Positions 32,336 to 35,948 of a stretch of DNA of 35,948 bases are shown here, piece by piece. The notes beneath the pieces are model-generated. The model did no database searches, was not told where the DNA came from, and saw only the letters and a list, made by a program, of their open reading frames with translations. Origin of the DNA: Bacteriovorax stolpii (GTDB taxonomy: Bacteria > Bdellovibrionota > Bacteriovoracia > Bacteriovoracales > Bacteriovoracaceae); the NCBI GenBank assembly GCA_945860895.1, contig CAMASK010000024.1:1-35948 (forward strand), written 5' to 3'. Each line of letters opens with the position of its first letter. The stretch's first letter is position 1. Position numbers and translations under genes: made by a program.

Positions 32336-34199
32336 TAAATTCAAATCAATTGAATTTTCAAAGTTTGCACCACTATTGGTGACGTTAGCCTTTATTTTAA
32401 TTTTGATTCAATATTCTTTTTATCCTCTGGAATCGATATTTTTTGATTTCTGGGTGAAGAATGATATCTCATCTAAAAGCTTCAAAAACCCAATCGTCCT
32501 GATTACTATGGATGAAGAAAGTGATCAGTTTCTAGGGGAAACTTACCCCTACACTTACGCTTCCCATAATCGATTAATGAATCGTTTGGTGGTGGATAAT
32601 CCTGCTATTATAAATTATTTTGTATCCCTACTCGAACCTGATTCTGAGGTTGAAGCAAGATATCAGACTGAATTCTATGAATCGATTAAAAATTTTTCTC
32701 CGGCTTCTGATCGTTTTAAATTTGGAACAGAGATTGATAACTTTGGTGAGCAAATTCCTCCCGAGGGCTTAAGAGAAATAGACTATCATTTGGGCCAACT
32801 CTACAAAGATCAGCAAATTTTTTCGAAAGATGAGGTAGTAAGAAGAGCGATTCTTAATATTTCTGGTGAAGATTCATTGCATTTGTGGACTGCTAAAAAA
32901 TTTAGAGAATTAAAAAAACAAGCCGTCCTTGATGCCACTGCCTATAAAGGCGCTTATTATAATTCAGAAGCAGATGCCAATTTTGCGCTTTTTAAATTTT
33001 CTGGGAACCCATTAACAACCGAAACCATTGTAATTCCTTTTCATCGAGTCGTTGTAGGAAATTTTCCAACAGGTTTTTTTAAGGATAAAATTGTACTTAT
33101 TGGTCCCCAGTATTTATCCAACACGAATGATTTTATTTTAACTCCCTTTGAAAAAGAGAATGCGCGAACTCCTAAATTGATGGTTCATGCACATGTCATA
33201 GAAGCTTTAATCGCGGAAAAAACAATTTTTGATATTAAAGATTCCTATACCAAAATTGCTTCGATCTTAATCGCGATTATATTGTCCTATGTTATTTCTC
33301 GAGTTCAGCCCGTTAAGGGGCTAATGATTACAATTTTTTTAATTATTGGAATTTTATTAATAAGCTATCTTGCTTTTATTTCCTTTGGTTGGTGGATTAA
33401 GTTATCTCACCTAGTACTAAGTATTTTCGTAGTTTACTACATATGGGTACCATTCAGAGCGATTGAAGAGTATCAAACAAGGTATGCGATTCAGGAAGAA
33501 ACAAAGTTATTGAAGCAAGTTGATAATTTAAAACAAAACTTTATATCTTTAATGAGTCATGATTTAAAAACACCCGTGGCTAAAATCGCTGGTATTGCTG
33601 ATATTTTAAAAATTAAATTTAATAACAGTACTGAACAAAATGAGCTTATTGATAATGTCGTTCACTCGACCAAAGAATTAAATGATTTCATTAATAGTAT
33701 TTTAGATTTAACTAAAATCGAATCCCAGAATTTGACCTTGCGGAAAGAATCTAAGGATATGAATAAGATTATTGAGGGGATTGTCGAAAAACTGGAATTT
33801 GAAGCTAGCAATAAACAAATGAGGATTGAATCAGATCTTTCACCGCTCTATCCCATTCAGATAGATACTGTACTAATGAACAGGGTTATTTCAAACCTTA
33901 TTGAGAATGCTATCAAGTACGCTGGGAGAGAGAAAACCATCTGGATTAAAACTTGGGATGACATTGATTGGGTTTATATTGAAATTCGCGATAATGGTTT
34001 GGGTATAGGACCAGATGATCTAACCCATATTTTTGATAAATTTTATCGGGTGAAGAATGATTCTACCCATGCAATTAAAGGCTCTGGTTTAGGCCTTTAT
34101 CTGGTAAAATATTTTATCGAGCTTCACAATGGGGTCATTAATGCAGCCTCTAAGTTAGGTGAGGGAACGTCGTTTATAATAAAGCTAAAGAATGAATAG
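32328..34199 (+). CDS. CHASE2-domain sensor histidine kinase
   Basis: This is an inner-membrane sensor. I chose the GTG at 32328 (GGAGG upstream, only 3 bases away; overlapping the HtpX-like gene) over a TTG at 32307. The 623 residues have one N-terminal membrane helix (about 15-33) and a large extracytoplasmic CHASE2 domain (about 35-295) ending in FKDKIVLIGPQ and KLMVHAHVIEALI. Three membrane helices (310-375) follow, then a HisKA with phosphorylatable His at about 411 (SLMSHDLKTPVAKI). The HATPase has N-box NLIENAIKYA, DNGLGIG and GSGLGLYL. Its partner is the sigma-54 regulator just downstream. Confidence 0.92.
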   Translation: MLNKFKSIEFSKFAPLLVTLAFILILIQYSFYPLESIFFDFWVKNDISSKSFKNPIVLITMDEESDQFLGETYPYTYASHNRLMNRLVVDNPAIINYFVSLLEPDSEVEARYQTEFYESIKNFSPASDRFKFGTEIDNFGEQIPPEGLREIDYHLGQLYKDQQIFSKDEVVRRAILNISGEDSLHLWTAKKFRELKKQAVLDATAYKGAYYNSEADANFALFKFSGNPLTTETIVIPFHRVVVGNFPTGFFKDKIVLIGPQYLSNTNDFILTPFEKENARTPKLMVHAHVIEALIAEKTIFDIKDSYTKIASILIAIILSYVISRVQPVKGLMITIFLIIGILLISYLAFISFGWWIKLSHLVLSIFVVYYIWVPFRAIEEYQTRYAIQEETKLLKQVDNLKQNFISLMSHDLKTPVAKIAGIADILKIKFNNSTEQNELIDNVVHSTKELNDFINSILDLTKIESQNLTLRKESKDMNKIIEGIVEKLEFEASNKQMRIESDLSPLYPIQIDTVLMNRVISNLIENAIKYAGREKTIWIKTWDDIDWVYIEIRDNGLGIGPDDLTHIFDKFYRVKNDSTHAIKGSGLGLYLVKYFIELHNGVINAASKLGEGTSFIIKLKNE

Positions 34200-34208
34200 G
34201 AGCCGTCG

Positions 34209-35714
34209 ATGCATAAGGTTTTAGTTGTAGATGATGATAAAGTTCTTCAGCAATCAGTGAAGCAAGCTCTAGAATACCATCACTTTGCAGTAGAAGTCGC
34301 TGACAATGGAAAGGAAGCTGTTAAAAAGGTTTATGGCCAGAAATATGATCTGGTTGTTATGGATGTTAACATGCCAGAGATGGATGGAATTCAAGCCTTA
34401 ACTGAAATTAAAAAACATGATCCTTCTGTCATTGTCTTAATTCTTACCGCTTATTCAAATGTTACCGATGCCGTAAAAGCAGTGAAGGAAGGAGCTTATA
34501 ACTATCTGGAAAAGCCGATAACTTCAGAAAACTTAGTGGCACTCATTAAGCGCGCTCTTAAGGCACGTTCAATGGTAGAGACTCTCACATTTTCATCCCC
34601 GACACTTTCTATTGGCGAAACATCTACTTCCAAAGATAAGTTTGTTGGCGAATCAAATGCCATGAAAAAAGTGTTTGATGTTATTTCTAAACTTGCGAAG
34701 GTAAATACTCCTGTTTTAATTCGTGGAGAGTCTGGTACTGGGAAGGAATTGGTAGCGAAAGCCATTCACTACAATTCGCCCAGAAAAGACGAAAAATTTG
34801 TTACAATTAATTGTGGCGCAATTTCAGAAAATTTAATTGAGTCAGAATTATTTGGGCATGAAAAAGGTGCTTTTACTGGCGCTGATCAAAGGAAAATAGG
34901 AAAATTTCAATTTGCAGAAGGTGGAACTATCTTTCTGGATGAAATTGGTGATATTTCAGCTGGAATGCAGGTTAAGTTACTACGTGTATTGCAGGAAAAA
35001 ACTTTTATGCCGGTTGGTTCAAACCGTGAAATTAAAGTTGATGTTCGAATTATTGCTGCTTCTCACAAGCCATTTGAAGAAATGATTAAGGATGGTTCCT
35101 TCCGAGAGGACTTATTTTATCGATTAAATGTTCTTCCCGTTTATCTTCCTCCATTAAGAGAAAGAAAAACGGATATTCCTCATTTAGTTAATCACTATAT
35201 CAATTACTTTAATAATGTTCACAATCTTAGAGTTGGTGGAGCAGAACCTGAAGCTTTGGAAGTTTTAACTAATTATTCCTGGCCGGGAAATATTAGAGAA
35301 CTGAGAAACATCATTGAGCATTGTTTCATTATGGAAGCTTCTGACATGATTCACGTGAATTCATTACCAGCCATCGTTTTTAAAGACCAGAAGAAGTCGG
35401 AAGCTAAAGATCTTGGTGCAACAGACAGCGTAATTGATCTTACAGATATTCAAAACTCAGTACTTGATGCCCCTTCGGCTAAATCGCCAGTTGCGGGTAA
35501 CGAAGTGCATTTCTCTTTTGGGACTAAAGTTGGAGATGGCGGAAAACTTGATTTTGCCATTGCCAAAGACCTCTTTGAGAAGGAATTTATAGTTCAAGCC
35601 TTAAAAATTAATAAAGGCAGAATTAACCAGACGGCGCTCAACGCAAATATACCGAAAAAAACTCTTTTGAGAAAAATCGAGAAATATGAAATTGTGCCGA
35701 AAGATTACTACTAG
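34209..35714 (+). CDS. NtrC-type sigma-54-dependent response regulator
   Basis: This regulator activates sigma-54 promoters when phosphorylated by the kinase. The 501-residue protein has a receiver domain (1-120) with phospho-Asp52 ([12 protein letters not shown]). The AAA+ domain (about 143-370) has Walker [19 protein letters not shown] (the sigma-54 contact loop) and Walker [10 protein letters not shown] variable linker follows, then a C-terminal Fis-type helix-turn-helix ([24 protein letters not shown]). It has AGGAG before the ATG and lies 9 bases after the kinase stop. It is followed 8 bases later by lspA, so lspA may share the operon. Confidence 0.96.
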   Translation: MHKVLVVDDDKVLQQSVKQALEYHHFAVEVADNGKEAVKKVYGQKYDLVVMDVNMPEMDGIQALTEIKKHDPSVIVLILTAYSNVTDAVKAVKEGAYNYLEKPITSENLVALIKRALKARSMVETLTFSSPTLSIGETSTSKDKFVGESNAMKKVFDVISKLAKVNTPVLIRGESGTGKELVAKAIHYNSPRKDEKFVTINCGAISENLIESELFGHEKGAFTGADQRKIGKFQFAEGGTIFLDEIGDISAGMQVKLLRVLQEKTFMPVGSNREIKVDVRIIAASHKPFEEMIKDGSFREDLFYRLNVLPVYLPPLRERKTDIPHLVNHYINYFNNVHNLRVGGAEPEALEVLTNYSWPGNIRELRNIIEHCFIMEASDMIHVNSLPAIVFKDQKKSEAKDLGATDSVIDLTDIQNSVLDAPSAKSPVAGNEVHFSFGTKVGDGGKLDFAIAKDLFEKEFIVQALKINKGRINQTALNANIPKKTLLRKIEKYEIVPKDYY

Positions 35715-35722
35715 GATTTAAT

Positions 35723-35948
35723 ATGGCTCGCTTCTGGTCTTTATGTTTGGCAATGGCCACTTTGATTATTGCGGATCAGCTAACCAAGGGTGCAATTCAA
35801 TCAAACTTATTTTATGGGCAATCCATTCCAGTAATAGATGGCTTCTTCAGTATTGCGTATGTTAAAAATACCGGAGCAGCTTTTGGTTTTGGAGCTGATG
35901 CCAATGAGATCTTCAGGATTGGAATGTTTCTCATATTACCAGTTATCT
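35723..35948 (+). CDS. lspA: Lipoprotein signal peptidase II (N-terminal part, cut by window edge)
   Basis: LspA cleaves lipoprotein signal peptides after lipidation in the inner membrane. About 75 residues are visible, opening [20 protein letters not shown] with the family's DQxTK segment ([10 protein letters not shown]). It then shows [18 protein letters not shown], matching the conserved NxGxAFG region. The catalytic Asp residues of the C-terminal half lie outside. The ATG at 35723 follows the regulator stop by 8 bases with an AGGA site. Placement behind the kinase/regulator genes may give shared expression. Confidence 0.9.
   Translation, partial: MARFWSLCLAMATLIIADQLTKGAIQSNLFYGQSIPVIDGFFSIAYVKNTGAAFGFGADANEIFRIGMFLILPVI

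Overview
The window is an AT-rich, gene-dense chromosomal segment from a Gram-negative bacterium. It encodes LPS export (LptF/G-type permease), several outer-membrane beta-barrels and many lipoproteins. The gene repertoire fits a predatory or Bdellovibrio-like bacterium (Bdellovibrionota, perhaps Bacteriovoracales): many exported proteins of unknown function, a CHASE2 kinase paired with a sigma-54 activator, AmgK/MurU amino-sugar salvage, PilZ and DUF4388-like proteins. This placement is inferred from gene content, not from a database search. I saw no insertion sequence, prophage, CRISPR array or rRNA. No stretch over 300 bases lacks a gene. The longest non-coding gap, 18309-18565, holds a sigma-54 promoter and candidate enhancer sites.

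Layout. 1-2020 (minus): a CFI-box-like cysteine protein, an LptG/LptF permease and the start of peptide deformylase. 2054-6856: an outer-membrane protein (minus), diverging from galU, an exported protein and priA. 6924-8996: a large exported protein with a Q/N/Y-rich tail, preceded by a 26-base near-palindrome. 9035-10582 (minus): a porin-like barrel and its terminator. 10690-13477 (plus): a sigma-70-like promoter, tRNA-Gln, prs, pth and ychF. 13467-16203 (minus): a lytic transglycosylase and a HAMP membrane protein. 16305-18308 (plus): an Mrp-type ATPase, a DUF4388-like protein and a small ribbon-helix-helix-like protein, then a terminator. 18519-19375: a sigma-54 promoter driving an exported glutamine-rich protein. 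19449-22386 (minus): acyl-CoA dehydrogenase, etfB and etfA. 22407-24002 (minus): an outer-membrane protein, a very small LptM-like lipoprotein and folK. 24135-28365 (plus): a deoxynucleoside kinase, a LysM lipoprotein, a catalytically degenerate M48-like lipoprotein, amgK and murU. 28358-30186: a small ferredoxin gene on the minus strand, then a PilZ membrane protein, a lipoprotein and an unknown protein. 30241-31332 (minus): a BFD-like [2Fe-2S] protein and an endonuclease-IV-like protein. 31514-35948 (plus): an HtpX-like protein without HEXXH, a CHASE2 histidine kinase, an NtrC-type regulator and the start of lspA.

How the genes fit together. Envelope biology dominates: LPS export, peptidoglycan cleavage (Slt), LysM binding, MurNAc salvage and lipoprotein processing (LspA). 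The most unusual content is two M48-family-like proteins that keep the family's fold signature but have lost both zinc-binding histidines of HEXXH. One is coupled to cell-wall salvage genes. The other leads a sensor-kinase/sigma-54-activator operon. One textbook sigma-54 promoter lies elsewhere in the window and is a possible target of that activator; this link is inference.
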